Of a DNA stretch of 64,000 bases, positions 12,538 to 25,531 are shown in pieces. The notes under the pieces were generated by a model. That model saw only the letters and a list, made by a program, of their open reading frames with translations. It did no database searches and was not told the DNA's origin. This DNA comes from Xylocopa sonorina (Eukaryota > Arthropoda > Insecta > Hymenoptera > Apidae), in the NCBI RefSeq assembly GCF_050948175.1, contig NW_027490092.1, positions 3,596,001 to 3,660,000 on the forward strand, in the 5' to 3' direction. A program made the position numbers and the translations under genes. Every line of letters begins with the position of its first letter. The stretch's first letter is position 1.

Positions 12538-15500
12538 ATGTTTCATGATAAGATATAATATTCATTGCGAAGTGTTATGCATTCCTCGTCTACACTTCAA
12601 ATGAATGTAAATGCGACACTTCGTTGCTAGGAAATAGCGCCTGCAGATGTCTAGGTATCGTAGCAATAGAGTTCTAATGCTTCTTAAAACTCGATATCGC
12701 ATCTCATTTCTATGTTTCATGGTAAGATGTAATATGATTTGCGAAGTGTTATGCATTCCTCGTCTACGATTCAAATGAATGTAAATGCGACACTTCCTTG
12801 CAAGGAAATAGCGTTTGCAGATGTCTACGTATCGTAACCATAGAGTTCTTATGATTCTTAAAACGCGATATTGCATCTCATTTCTATGTTTCATGGTAAG
12901 ATATAATATGATTTGCGAAGTGTTTTGTATTCCTCGTCTACACTTCAAATGAATGTGAATGCGACACTTCCTCGCTAGGAAATAGCGTTTGCAGATGTCT
13001 ACGTATCGTAGCAATAGATTTCTAATGCTTCTTAAAGCGCGATATCGCTTCTCATTTCTATGTTTCATGGTAAGATGTAATATACATTGCGAAGTGTTAT
13101 GCATTCCTCGCCTACGATTCAAATCAAAGTAAATGCGACACTTCCTCGCTAGGAAATAGCGTCTGCAGATGTCTAGATATCGTAGCAATAGAGTTCTAAT
13201 GCTTCTTAAAACGCGATATCGCATCTCATTTCTATGTTTCATGGTAAGATATAATATACATTGCGAAGTGTTATGCATTCCTCGTCTACGATTCAAATGA
13301 ATGTAAATGCGACTCTTCCTTGCAAGGAAATAGCGTTTGCAGATGTCTACGTATCGTAGAAATAGAGTTCAAATGCTTCTTAAAACGCGAAATCGCATCT
13401 CATTTCTATGTTTCATGGTAAGATATAATATGATTTGCGAAGTGTAGTGTATTCCTCGTCTAAACTTCAAATGAATGTAAATTCGACACTTCCTTGCTAG
13501 GAAATAGCGTCTGCAGATGTCTAGGTATCGTAGCAATAGAGTTCTAATGCTTCTTAAAACGCGACATCGCATCTCATTTCTATGTTTCATGGTAAAATAT
13601 AATATGATTTGTGAAGTGTTATGTATTCCTCGTCTACGTTTCAAATGGATGAAAATGCGACACTTCCTTGCTAGGAGATAGCGTTTGCAGATGTCTACGT
13701 ATCGAAGCAATAGTGTTCAAATGCTTCTTAAAACAAGATATCGCAACTCATTTCTATGTTTCATGATAAGATGTAATATTCATTGCGAAGTGTTATGTAT
13801 TCCTCGTCTACACTTCAAATGAATGTGAATGCGACACTTCCTAGTAAGGAAATAGCGTCTGCAGATGTCTAGGTATCGTAGCAATAGAGTTCTAATGCTT
13901 CATAAAACGCGATATCGCTTCTCATTTCTATTTTTCATGGTAAGATATAACATGATTCGCGAAGTGTTATGTATTCCTCGTCTACACATCAAATGAATGT
14001 AAATGCGACACTTCCTTGCAAGGAAATAGCGTTTCCAGATGTCTACGTATCGTAGCAATAGAGTTCTTATGATTCTTAAAACGCGATATCGCATCTCATT
14101 TCTATGTTTCATGGTAAGATATAATATGATTTGCGAAGTGTCATGTATTCCTCGTCTACACTTCAAATGAATGTGAATGCGACATTTCCTTGCAAGGAAA
14201 TAGCGTTTGCAGATGTCTACGTATCGTAGCAATGGATTTCTGATGCTTCATAAAACGCGATATCGCATCTCATTTCTATGTTTCATGGTAAGATATAATA
14301 TGATTTGCGAAGTGTCATCTATTCCTCGTCTACACTTCAAATGTATGTAAATGCGACACTTCCTTGCAAGGAAATAGCGTTTGCAGATGTCTTCGTATCG
14401 TAGGGATAGGGTTCTAATGCTTCTTAAAACGCGATATCGCATCTCATTTCTATGTTTCATGGTAAGATATAATATGATTTGCGAAGTGTTACGTATTCCT
14501 CGTCTACACTTCAAATGAATGTGAAAGCGACACTTCCTCGCTAGGAAATAGCGTCTGCAGATGTCTAGATATCGTAGCAATAGAGTTCTAATGCTTCTTA
14601 AAACGCGATATGGCATCTCATTTCTATGTTTCATGGTAAGATATAATATACATTGCGAAGTGTTATGCATTCCTCGTCTACGATTCAAATGAATGTAAAT
14701 GCGACTCTTCCTTGCAAGGAAATAGCGTTTGCAGATGTCTACGTATCGTAGAAATAGGGTTCAAATGCTTCTTAAAACGCGATATCGCATCTCATTCCTA
14801 TGTTTCATGGTAGGATATAATATGATTTGCGAAGTGTCATCTATTCCTCGTCTACACTTCAAATGTATGTAAATGCGACACTTCCTTGCAAGGAAATAGC
14901 GTTTGCAGATGTCTACGTATCGTAGGGATAGAGTTCTAATGCTTCTTAAAACGACATATCGCACCTCATTTCTATGTTTCATGATAAGATATAATATTCA
15001 TTGCGAAGTGTTATGCATTCCTCGTCTACGTTTCAAATGGATGAAAATGCGACACTTCCTTGCTAGGAAATAGCGTTTGCAGATATCTACGTATCGAAGC
15101 AATATTGTTCAAATGCTTCTTAAAACAAGATATCGCAACTCATTTCTATGTTTCATGATAAGATGTAATATTCATTGCGAAGTTTTATGTATTCCTCGTC
15201 TACACTTCAAATGAATGTGAATGCGACATTTCCTCGCTAGGAAATAGCGTCTGCAGATGTCTAGATATCGTAGCAATAGAGTTCTAATGCTTCTTAAAAC
15301 GCGATATCGCATCTCATTTCTATGTTTCATGATAAGATATAATATTCATTGCGAAGTGTTATGCTTTCCTCGTCTACGATTCAAATGAATGTAAATGCGA
15401 CTCTTCCTTGCAAGGAAATAGCGTTTGCAGATGTCTACCTATCGTAGCAATAGAGTTCTAATGCTTCTTAAAACGCGATATCGCATCTCATTTCTATGTT

Positions 15501-18500
15501 TCATGGTAAGATATAATATGATTTGCGAAGTGTCATGTATTCCTCGTCTACACTTCAAATGAATGTGAATGCGACATTTCCTTGCAAGGAAATAGCGTTT
15601 GCAGATGTCTACGTATCACAGCAATAGAGTTCTTGTGATTCTTAGAACGCGATATCGCATCTCATTTCTGTGTTTCATGGTAAGGTATAATATGATATGC
15701 GAAGTGTTATGTATTCCTCGTCTACACTTCAAATGAATGTAAATGCGACACTTCATTGCAAGGAAATAGCGTTTGCAGATGTCTACGTATCGTAGGGATA
15801 GAGTTCTAATACTTCTTAAAACGACATATCGCAACTCATTTCTATGTTTCATGATAAGATATAATATTCATTGCGAAGTGATATGCATTTCTCGTCTACG
15901 ATTCAAATGAATGTAAATGCGACACTTCCTTGCAAGGAAATAGCGTTTTCAGATGTCTACGTATCACAGCAATAGAGTTCCTGTGATTCTTAGCACGCGA
16001 TATCGCATCTCATTTCTATGTTTCATGGTAAGATATAATATGATATGGGAAGTGTTATGTATTCCTCGTCTACACTTCAAATGAATGTGAATGCGACTCT
16101 TCCTCGCTAGGAAATGGCGTTTGCAGATGTATAGGTATCGTAGCAATAGAGTTCTAATGCTTCTTAAAACGCGATATCGCATCTCATTTCTATGTTTCAT
16201 GGTAAGATATAATATGATTTGCGAAGTGTCATGTATTCTTCGGCTACACTTCAAATGAATGTAAATGCGACTCTTCCTTGCAAGGAAATAGTGTTTGCAG
16301 ATGTCTACGTATCGTAGCAACAGAGTTCTAGTGCTACTTAAGACGCGATATCACATCTCATTTCCATGCTTCATGGTAAGATATAATATGATTTGCGAAG
16401 TGTTATGTATTCCTCTTCTACACTTCAAATGAATGTGAATGCGACTCTTCCTCGCTAGGAAATGGCGTTTGCAGATGTATAGGTATCGTAGCAATAGATT
16501 TCTAATGCTTCTTAAAACGCGATATCGCATCTCATTTCTATGTTTCATGGTAAGATGTAATATGATTTGCGAAGTGTCATGTATTCCACGCATACACTTC
16601 AAATGAATGTAAATGCGACACTACCTTGCTAGGAAATAGCGTCTGCAGATGTATAGGTATCGTAGCAATAGAGTTCTAATGCTTCTTAAAACGCGATATC
16701 GCATCTCATTCCTATGTTTCATGGTAAGATATAATATGATTTGCGAAGTGTCATGTATTCCTCGGCTACACTTCAAATGAATGTAAATGCGACTCCTCCT
16801 TGCAAGGAAATAGCGTTTGCAGATGTCTACGTATCGTAGCAACAGAGTTCTAATGCTTCTTAAAACGCGATATCACATCTCATTTCCATGCTTCATGGTA
16901 AGATATAATATGATTTGCGAAGTGTTATGTATTCCTCTTCTACACTTCAAATGAATGTAAATGCGACACTTCCTTGCAAGGAAATAGCGTTTGCAGATGT
17001 CTACGTATCGTAGGGATAGAGTTCTAATGCTTCTTAAAACGACATATCGCACCTCATTTCTATGTTTCATGATAAGATATAATATTCATTGCGAAGTGTT
17101 ATGCATTCCTCGTCTACGATTCAAATGGATGAAAATGCGACACTTCCTTGCTAGGAAATAGCGTTTGCAGATGTCTACGTATCGAAGCAATAGTGTTCAA
17201 ATGCCTCTTAAAACAAGATATCGCAACTCATTTCTATGTTTCATGATAAGATGTAATATCCATTGCGAAGTGTTATGTATTCCTCGCCTACACTTCAAAT
17301 GAATGTAAATGCGACACTTCCTTGCCAGGAAATAGCGTTTGCAGATGTCTACGTATTGAAGCAATGGAGTTCAAGTGCTTCTTAAAACGAGATATTGCAT
17401 CTCATATCTATGTTTCATGATAAGACATAATATTCATTGCGAAGTGTTATGCATTTCTCGTCTACGATTCAAATGAATGTAAATGCGACACTTCCTTGCA
17501 AGGAAATAGCGTTTGCAGATGTCTACGTATCACAGCAATAGAGTTCTTGTGATTCTTAGAACGCGATATCGCATCTCATTTCTATGTTTCATGGTAAGGT
17601 ATAATATGATATGCGAAGTGTTATGTATTCCTCGTCTACACTTCAAATGAATGTGAATGCGACTCTTCCTCGCTAGGAAATGGCGTTTGCAGATGTCTAC
17701 GTATCGTAGCAATAGATTTCTAATGCTTCTTAAAACGCGATATCGCATCTCATTTCTATGTTTCATGGTAAGATATAATATGATTTGCGAAGAGTCATGT
17801 ATTCCACGACTACACTTCAAATGAATGTAAATGCGACACTACCTTGCTAGGAAATAGCGTCTGCAGATGTATAGGTATCCTAGCAATAGAGTTCTAATGC
17901 TTCTTAAAACGCGATATCGCATCTCATTTCTATGTTTCATGGTAAGATATAATATGATTTGCGAAGTGTTATGTATTCCTCGTCTACACTTCAAATGAAT
18001 GTAAGTGCGACACTTCCTTGCAAGGAAGTAGCGTTTGCAAATGTCTACCTATCGTAGCAATAGTGTTCTCATGCTTCTTAAAACGCGATATCGCATCTCA
18101 TTTCTGTGTTTCACGGTAAGATACAATATGATTTGCGAAGTGTAATGTATTCTTCGTCCACACTTCAAATGAATGTAAATGCGACACTTCCTTGCAAGGA
18201 AATAGCGTTTGCAGATGTCTACGTATCGTAGCAATAGAGTTCTAATGCTTCTTAAAACGCGATATCGCATCTCATTTCCATGCTTCACGGTAAGATATAA
18301 TATGATTTGCGATGTGTTATGTATTCCTCTTCTACACTTCAAATGAATGTAAATGCGACACTTCCTTGCAAGGAAATAGCGTTTGCAGATGTCTACGTAG
18401 CGTAGGGATAGAGTTCTAATGCTTCTTAAAACGACATATCGCACCTCATTTCTATGTTTCATGATAAGATATAATATGCATTGCGAAGTGTTATGCATTC

Positions 18501-18883
18501 CTCGTCTACGATTCAAATGCATGTAAATGCGACACTTCCTTGCTAGGAAATAGCGTTTGCAGATGTCTACGTATCGAAGCAATAGTGTTCAAATGCTTCT
18601 TAAAACAAGACATCGCATCTCATTTCTATGTTTCATGATAAGATGTAATATTCATTGCGAAGTGTTATGTATTCCTCGTCTACACTTCAAATGAATGTAA
18701 GTGCGACACTTCCTTGCAAGGAAGTAGCGTTTGCAAATGTCTACCTATCGTAGCAATAGTGTTCTCATGCTTCTTAAAACGCGATATCGCATCTCATTTC
18801 TATGTTTCATGGTAAGATATAATATGATTTGCGAAGTGTAATGTATTCTTCGTCCACACTTCAAATGAATGTAAATGCGACAC

Positions 18884-18897
18884 TTCCTTGCAAGGAA
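18884..18897. other. 14-bp perfect palindrome TTCCTTGCAAGGAA (representative)
   Basis: The sequence equals its own reverse complement and cannot be extended further because the flanks C and A do not pair. It occurs in every monomer of the GCAAGG class. The GCTAGG, CTCGCTAGG and GCATGG classes break the symmetry. It could form a small cruciform or be a site for a dimeric DNA-binding protein. Neither is shown by sequence alone. Confidence 0.9.
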
Positions 18898-18914
18898 ATA
18901 GCGTTTGCAGATGT

Positions 18915-18927
18915 CTACGTATCGTAG
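18915..18927. other. Inverted repeat CTACG-TAT-CGTAG (representative)
   Basis: Five-base arms with a 3-base centre, about 18 bp after the 14-bp palindrome. It is present where the monomer reads GTCTACGTATCGTAG. CGAAG, CCTATCGTAG and CTAGGTATCG variants break one arm. Confidence 0.85.
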
Positions 18928-18954
18928 CAATAGAGTTCTAATGCTTCTTAAAAC

Positions 18955-18964
18955 GCGATATCGC
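18955..18964. other. 10-bp perfect palindrome GCGATATCGC (representative)
   Basis: It equals its own reverse complement and contains GATATC. It is present in the CGCGATATCGC class of monomers and lost in the CGAGATATTGC, CGACATATCGC and CGTGATATCGC classes. With the other two inverted repeats it puts three dyads within about 80 bp of each typical monomer. Confidence 0.9.
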
Positions 18965-19323
18965 ATCTCATTTCCATGCTTCATGGTAAGATATAATATG
19001 ATTTGCGATGTGTTATGTATTCCTCTTCTACACTTCAAATGAATGTAAATGCGACACTTCCTTGCAAGGAAATAGCGTTTGCAGATGTCTACGTAGCGTA
19101 GGGATAGAGTTCTAATGCTTCTTAAAACGACATATCGCACCTCATTTCTATGTTTCATGATAAGATATAATATGCATTGCGAAGTGTTATGCATTCCTCG
19201 TCTACGATTCAAATGCATGTAAATGCGACACTTCCTTGCTAGGAAATAGCGTTTGCAGATGTCTACGTATCGAAGCAATAGTGTTCAAATGCTTCTTAAA
19301 ACAAGATATCGCATCTCATTTCT

Positions 19324-19498
19324 ATGTTTCATGATAAGATGTAATATTCATTGCGAAGTGTTATGTATTCCTCGCCTACACTTCAAATGAATGTAAATGC
19401 GACACTTCCTTGCTAGGAAATAGCGTTTGCAGATGTCTACGTATACGAAGCAATAGAGTTCTTATGATTCTTAAATCGCGATATTGCTTATCATTTCT
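19324..19498. repeat. 175-bp monomer (1-bp insertion), copy 1
   Basis: GTATACGAAG replaces GTATCGAAG near 19,445, giving a 175-bp interval. The same insertion at 23,272 confirms that the two large copies share ancestry. Confidence 0.95.
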
Positions 19499-21792
19499 AT
19501 GTTTCGTGGTAAGGTATAATATGATTTGCGAAGTGTTATGTATTCCTCGTCTACACTTCAAATGAATGTAAATGCTACACTTCCTTGCAAGGAAATAGCG
19601 TTTGCAGGTGTCTACGTATCGAAGCAATAGAGTTCAAATGCTTCTTAAGACGCGATATCGCATCTCATTTCTATGTTTCATGGTAAGATATAATATGATT
19701 TGCGAAGTGTTATGTATTCCTCGTCTACACTTCAAATGAATGTAAATGCGACACTTCCTTGCAAGGAAATTGCGTTTGCAAATGTCTACCTATCGTAGCA
19801 ATAGTGTTCTAATGATTCTTAAAACGCGATATCGCATCTCATTTCTATGTTTCATGGTAAGGTATAATATGATTTGCGAAGTGTTATGTATTCCTCTTCT
19901 ACACTTCAAATGAATGTAAATGCGACACTTCCTTGCAAGGAAATAGCGTTTGCAGATGTCTACGTATCGTAGCAATAGAGTTCTTATGATTCTTAAAACG
20001 CGATATCGCATCTCATTTCTATGTTTCATGGTAAGGTATAATATGATTTGCGAAGTGTTATGTATTCCTTGTCTACACTTCAAATGAATGTAAATGCGAC
20101 ACTTCCTTGCAAGGAAATAGCGTTTGGAGATGTCTACATATCGTAGCAATAGAGTTCTTATGATTCTTAAAACGCGACATCAAATCTCATTTCTGTGTTT
20201 CATGGTAAGATATAATATGATTTGCGAAGTGTTATGTATTCCTCGTCTACACTTCAAATGAATGTAAATGCGACACTTCCTTGCAAGGAAATAGCGTCTG
20301 CAGATGACTGGGTATCGTAGCAATAGAGTTCTAATGCTTCTTAAAACGCGATATCGCACCTCATTCCTGTGTTTCATGGTAAGATATAATATGATTTGCG
20401 AAGTGTTATGTATTCCTCTTCTACACTTCAAATGAATGTAAATGCGACTCTTCCTTGCAAGGAAATAGCGTTTGCAGATGTCTACGTATCGTAGCAATAG
20501 AGTTCTAATGCTTCTTAAAACGCGATATCGCATCTCATTTCCATGTTTCATGGTAAGATATAATATGATTGGGGAAGTGTTATGTATTCCTCGTCTACAC
20601 TTCAAATGAATGTAAATGCGACACTTCCTTGCAAGGAATTAGAGTTTGCAAATGTCTACCTATTTTAGCAATAGTGTTCTAATACTTCTTAAAACACGAT
20701 ATCGCATCTCATTTCTATGTTTCACGGTAAGATATAATATGATTTGCGAAGTGTTATGTATTCCTCGTCTACACTTCAAATGAATGTAAATGCGACACTT
20801 CCTTGCAAGGAAATAGCGTTTGCAGATGTCTACGTGACGTAGCAATAGAGAGCTTATGATTCTTAAAACGCGATATCGCATCTCATTTCTATGTTTCATG
20901 GTAAGATATAATATGATTGGGGAAGTGTTATGTATTCCTCTTCTACACTTCAAGTGAATGTAAATGCGACACTTCCTTGGAAGGAAATAGCGTTTGCAGA
21001 TGTCTACGTATCGTAGCAAAAGAGTTCTTATGATTCTTAAAAAGCGATATCGCATCTCATTTCTATGTTTCATGGTAAGATATAATATGATTTGCGAAGT
21101 GTTATGTAGTCCTCGTCTACACTTCAAATGAATGTAAATGCGACACTTCCTTGCTAGGAAATAGCGTTTGCAGATGTCTACGTATTGAAGCAATGGAGTT
21201 CAAGTGCTTCTTAAAACGAGATATTGCATCTCATATCTATGTTTCATGATAAGACATAATATTCATTGCGAAGTGTTATGCATTTCTCGTCTACGATTCA
21301 AATGAATGTAAATGCGACACTTCCTTGCAAGGAAATAGCGTTTGCAGATGTCTACGTATCACAGCAATAGAGTTCTTGTGATTCTTAGAACGCGATATCG
21401 CATCTCATTTCTATGTTTCATGGTAAGGTATAATATGATATGCGAAGTGTTATGTATTCCTCGTCTACACTTCAAATGAATGTGAATGCGACTCTTCCTC
21501 GCTAGGAAATGGCGTTTGCAGATGTCTACGTATCGTAGCAATAAATTTCTAATGCTTCTTAAAACGCGATATCGCATCTCATTTCTATGTTTCATGGTAA
21601 GATATAATATGATTTGCGAAGAGTCATGTATTCCACGACTACACTTCAAATGAATGTAAATGCGACACTACCTTGCTAGGAAATAGCGTCTGCAGATGTA
21701 TAGGTATCCTAGCAATAGAGTTCTAATGCTTCTTAAAACGCGATATCGCATCTCATTTCTATGTTTCATGGTAAGATATAATATGATTTGCG

Positions 21793-23184
21793 AAGTGTTA
21801 TGTATTCCTCGTCTACACTTCAAATGAATGTAAGTGCGACACTTCCTTGCAAGGAAGTAGCGTTTGCAAATGTCTACCTATCGTAGCAATAGTGTTCTCA
21901 TGCTTCTTAAAACGCGATATCGCATCTCATTTCTGTGTTTCACGGTAAGATACAATATGATTTGCGAAGTGTAATGTATTCTTCGTCCACACTTCAAATG
22001 AATGTAAATGCGACACTTCCTTGCAAGGAAATAGCGTTTGCAGATGTCTACGTATCGTAGCAATAGAGTTCTAATGCTTCTTAAAACGCGATATCGCATC
22101 TCATTTCCATGCTTCACGGTAAGATATAATATGATTTGCGATGTGTTATGTATTCCTCTTCTACACTTCAAATGAATGTAAATGCGACACTTCCTTGCAA
22201 GGAAATAGCGTTTGCAGATGTCTACGTAGCGTAGGGATAGAGTTCTAATGCTTCTTAAAACGACATATCGCACCTCATTTCTATGTTTCATGATAAGATA
22301 TAATATGCATTGCGAAGTGTTATGCATTCCTCGTCTACGATTCAAATGCATGTAAATGCGACACTTCCTTGCTAGGAAATAGCGTTTGCAGATGTCTACG
22401 TATCGAAGCAATAGTGTTCAAATGCTTCTTAAAACAAGACATCGCATCTCATTTCTATGTTTCATGATAAGATGTAATATTCATTGCGAAGTGTTATGTA
22501 TTCCTCGTCTACACTTCAAATGAATGTAAGTGCGACACTTCCTTGCAAGGAAGTAGCGTTTGCAAATGTCTACCTATCGTAGCAATAGTGTTCTCATGCT
22601 TCTTAAAACGCGATATCGCATCTCATTTCTATGTTTCATGGTAAGATATAATATGATTTGCGAAGTGTAATGTATTCTTCGTCCACACTTCAAATGAATG
22701 TAAATGCGACACTTCCTTGCAAGGAAATAGCGTTTGCAGATGTCTACGTATCGTAGCAATAGAGTTCTAATGCTTCTTAAAACGCGATATCGCATCTCAT
22801 TTCCATGCTTCATGGTAAGATATAATATGATTTGCGATGTGTTATGTATTCCTCTTCTACACTTCAAATGAATGTAAATGCGACACTTCCTTGCAAGGAA
22901 ATAGCGTTTGCAGATGTCTACGTAGCGTAGGGATAGAGTTTTAATGCTTCTTAAAACGACATATCGCACCTCATTTCTATGTTTCATGATAAGATATAAT
23001 ATGCATTGCGAAGTGTTATGCATTCCTCGTCTACGATTCAAATGCATGTAAATGCGACACTTCCTTGCTAGGAAATAGCGTTTGCAGATGTCTACGTATC
23101 GAAGCAATAGTGTTCAAATGCTTCTTAAAACAAGATATCGCATCTCATTTCTATGTTTCATGATAAGATGTAATATTCATTGCA
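21793..23184. repeat. Four-monomer (696-bp) tandem duplication in domain 3 copy 2
   Basis: The same two-block structure as at 17,964 to 19,355, shifted by 3,829 bp. The block-specific CTGTGTTTCACGG difference is kept in the same (first) block. The four-monomer duplication is therefore older than the larger 22/25-monomer duplication that contains it. Confidence 0.88.
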
Positions 23185-23327
23185 AAGTGTTATGTATTCC
23201 TCGCCTACACTTCAAATGAATGTAAATGCGACACTTCCTTGCTAGGAAATAGCGTTTGCAGATGTCTACGTATACGAAGCAATAGAGTTCTTATGATTCT
23301 TAAAACGCGATATGGCAACTCATTTCT
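23153..23327. repeat. 175-bp monomer (1-bp insertion), copy 2
   Basis: It carries the same inserted base as the monomer at 19,324. Here the insertion is followed by the three monomers missing from copy 1. Confidence 0.95.
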
Positions 23328-23792
23328 ATGTTTCATGGTAAGATATAATGTGATTTGCGAAGTGTTATGTATTCCTCGTCTACACTTCAAATGAATGTAA
23401 ATGCGACACTTCCTTGCTAGGAAATAGCGTTTGCAGATGTCTAGGTATCGTAGTAATAGAGTTCTAGTGCTTCTTAAAACGCGATATCGCATCTCATTTC
23501 TATGTTTCATGGTAAGATATATTATGATTTGCGAAGTGCTATGTATTCCTCGTCTACACTTCAAATGAATGTAAATGCCGCTCTTCCTTGCAAGGAAATA
23601 GCGTTTGGAGATGTCTACGTATCGTAGCAACAGATTTCCAATGCTTCTTAAAACGCGATATCGCATCTGATTTCTATGTTTCATGTTAAGATATAATATT
23701 CATTGCGAAGTGTTATGCATTCCTCGTCTACGATTCAAATGAATGTAAATGCGGCACTTCCTTGCAAGGAAATAGCGTTTGCAGATGTCTAC
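23271..23792. repeat. Three-monomer (522-bp) block present in copy 2 only
   Basis: Copy 1 reads GTATACGAAG, then GTTCTTATGATTCTTAAA, then TCGCGATATTGC. Copy 2 has the first part at 23,271 followed by ACGCGATATGGC, and reaches TCGCGATATTGC only 522 bp later. The shared text around GTTCTTATGATTC at both ends is a natural site for in-register exchange that deleted three monomers from copy 1 or added them to copy 2. Confidence 0.85.
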
Positions 23793-25531
23793 GTATCGTA
23801 GCAATAGAGTTCTTATGATTCTTAAATCGCGATATTGCTTATCATTTCTATGTTTCGTGGTAAGGTATAATATGATTTGCGAAGTGTTATGTATTCCTCG
23901 TCTACACTTCAAATGAATGTAAATGCTACACTTCCTTGCAAGGAAATAGCGTTTGCAGGTGTCTACGTATCGAAGCAATAGAGTTCAAATGCTTCTTAAG
24001 ACGCGATATCGCATCTCATTTCTATGTTTCATGGTAAGATATAATATGATTTGCGAAGTGTTATGTATTCCTCGTCTACACTTCAAATGAATGTAAATGC
24101 GACACTTCCTTGCAAGGAAATTGCGTTTGCAAATGTCTACCTATCGTAGCAATAGTGTTCTAATGATTCTTAAAACGCGATATCGCATCTCATTTCTATG
24201 TTTCATGGTAAGGTATAATATGATTTGCGAAGTGTTATGTATTCCTCTTCTACACTTCAAATGAATGTAAATGCGACACTTCCTTGCAAGGAAATAGCGT
24301 TTGCAGATGTCTACGTATCGTAGCAATAGAGTTCTTATGATTCTTAAAACGCGATATCGCATCTCATTTCTATGTTTCATGGTAAGGTATAATATGATTT
24401 GCGAAGTGTTATGTATTCCTTGTCTACACTTCAAATGAATGTAAATGCGACACTTCCTTGAAAGGAAATAGCGTTTGGAGATGTCTACATATCGTAGCAA
24501 TAGAGTTCTTATGATTCTTAAATCGCGCCATCAAATCTCATTTCTGTGTTTCATGGTAAGATATAATATGATTTGCGAAGTGTTATGTATTCCTCGTCTA
24601 CACTTCAAATGAATGTAAATGCGACACTTCCTTGCAAGGAAATAGCGTCTGCAGATGACTGGGTATCGTAGCAATAGAGTTCTAATGCTTCTTAAAACGC
24701 GATATCGCACCTCATTCCTGTGTTTCATGGTAAGATATAATATGATTTGCGAAGTGTTATGTATTCCTCTTCTACACTTCAAATGAATGTAAATGCGACT
24801 CTTCCTTGCAAGGAAATAGCGTTTGCAGATGTCTACGTATCGTAGCAATAGAGTTCTAATGCTTCTTAAAACGCGATATCGCATCTCATTTCCATGTTTC
24901 ATGGTAAGATATAATATGATTGGGGAAGTGTTATGTATTCCTCGTCTACACTTCAAATGAATGTAAATGCGACACTTCCTTGCAAGGAATTAGAGTTTGC
25001 AAATGTCTACCTATTTTAGCAATAGTGTTCTAATACTTCTTAAAACACGATATCGCATCTCATTTCTATGTTTCACGGTAAGATATAATATGTTTTGCGA
25101 AGTGTTATGTATTCCTCGTCTACACTTCAAATGAATGTAAATGCGACACTTCCTTGCAAGGAAATAGCGTTTGCAGATGTCTACGTGACGTAGCAATAGA
25201 GAGCTTATGATTCTTAAAACGCGATATCGCATCTCATTTCTATGTTTCATGGTAAGATATAATATGATTGGGGAAGTGTTATGTATTCCTCTTCTACACT
25301 TCAAGTGAATGTAAATGCGACACTTCCTTGGAAGGAAATAGCGTTTGCAGATGTCTACGTATCGTAGCAAAAGAGTTCTTATGATTCTTAAAAAGCGATA
25401 TCGCATCTCATTTCTATGTTTCATGGTAAGATATAATATGATTTGCGAAGTGTTATGTAGTCCTCGTCTACACTTCAAATGAATGTAAATGCGACACTTC
25501 CTTGCTAGGAAATAGCGTTTGCAGATGTCTA

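Larger units (their letters stand above)
11076..17340. repeat. Domain 2: irregular, more diverged monomers
   Basis: About 36 monomers without a clean, near-identical long-range repeat. Single-monomer variation is higher here, and two of the few length changes in the window fall here. Diverged higher-order similarity is still visible. The block GAAGCAATAG(or T)TGTTCAAATG followed by AAAACAAGATATCGCAACTC occurs near 13,701, 15,093 and 17,181 (8 and 12 monomers apart). The block TATCACAGCAATAGAGTTC occurs near 15,615 and 17,529 (11 monomers apart). I see no gene or unique sequence. This looks like an older or less recently homogenised part of the array. Confidence 0.8.
17964..19355. repeat. Four-monomer (696-bp) tandem duplication in domain 3 copy 1
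   Basis: Blocks of about 17,964 to 18,659 and 18,660 to 19,355 match at an offset of 696 bp, including GTAAGTGCGACACTTCC, ATTCTTCGTCCACAC and CTACGTAGCGTAGGGATAG. A local difference is CTGTGTTTCACGGTAAGATAC in the first block versus CTATGTTTCATGGTAAGATAT in the second. Confidence 0.88.
17340..21180. repeat. Domain 3 duplication, copy 1 (22 monomers)
   Basis: This stretch recurs immediately downstream as copy 2. The offset is 3,829 bp up to the 19,445 region and 4,351 bp beyond it. The left edge is bracketed by CCTTGCCAGG here versus CCTTGCTAGG in copy 2, and by GTATTGAAGCAATGGAG, which is present in both. Within it, a four-monomer block is itself tandemly repeated (about 17,964 to 19,355). 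Confidence 0.88.
21181..25531. repeat. Domain 3 duplication, copy 2 (25 monomers)
   Basis: It matches copy 1 from GTATTGAAGCAATGGAG near 21,183 to the GTCTACGTAT near 25,530, where copy 1 runs into the next repeat and copy 2 changes to GTAGGGATAG. It is 522 bp longer than copy 1 because three monomers (about 23,271 to 23,792) are present here and missing from copy 1. The copies are very similar, with scattered single-base differences. Confidence 0.88.

Noticed and set aside
12615..12640. CENP-B box (CTTCGTTGCTAGG variant and similar)
   Set aside because: The canonical box needs TTCG, then A and CGGG at fixed spacing. The monomer lacks the CGGG part, and only rare variants have TTCG at this place. 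A lone CGGG near 63,596 is not in box context.
18884..18964. Rho-independent terminators or riboswitch-like hairpins from the inverted repeats
   Set aside because: The stems are short, are not followed by a T-run in the right place, and occur in every monomer of a eukaryotic satellite with no associated gene.
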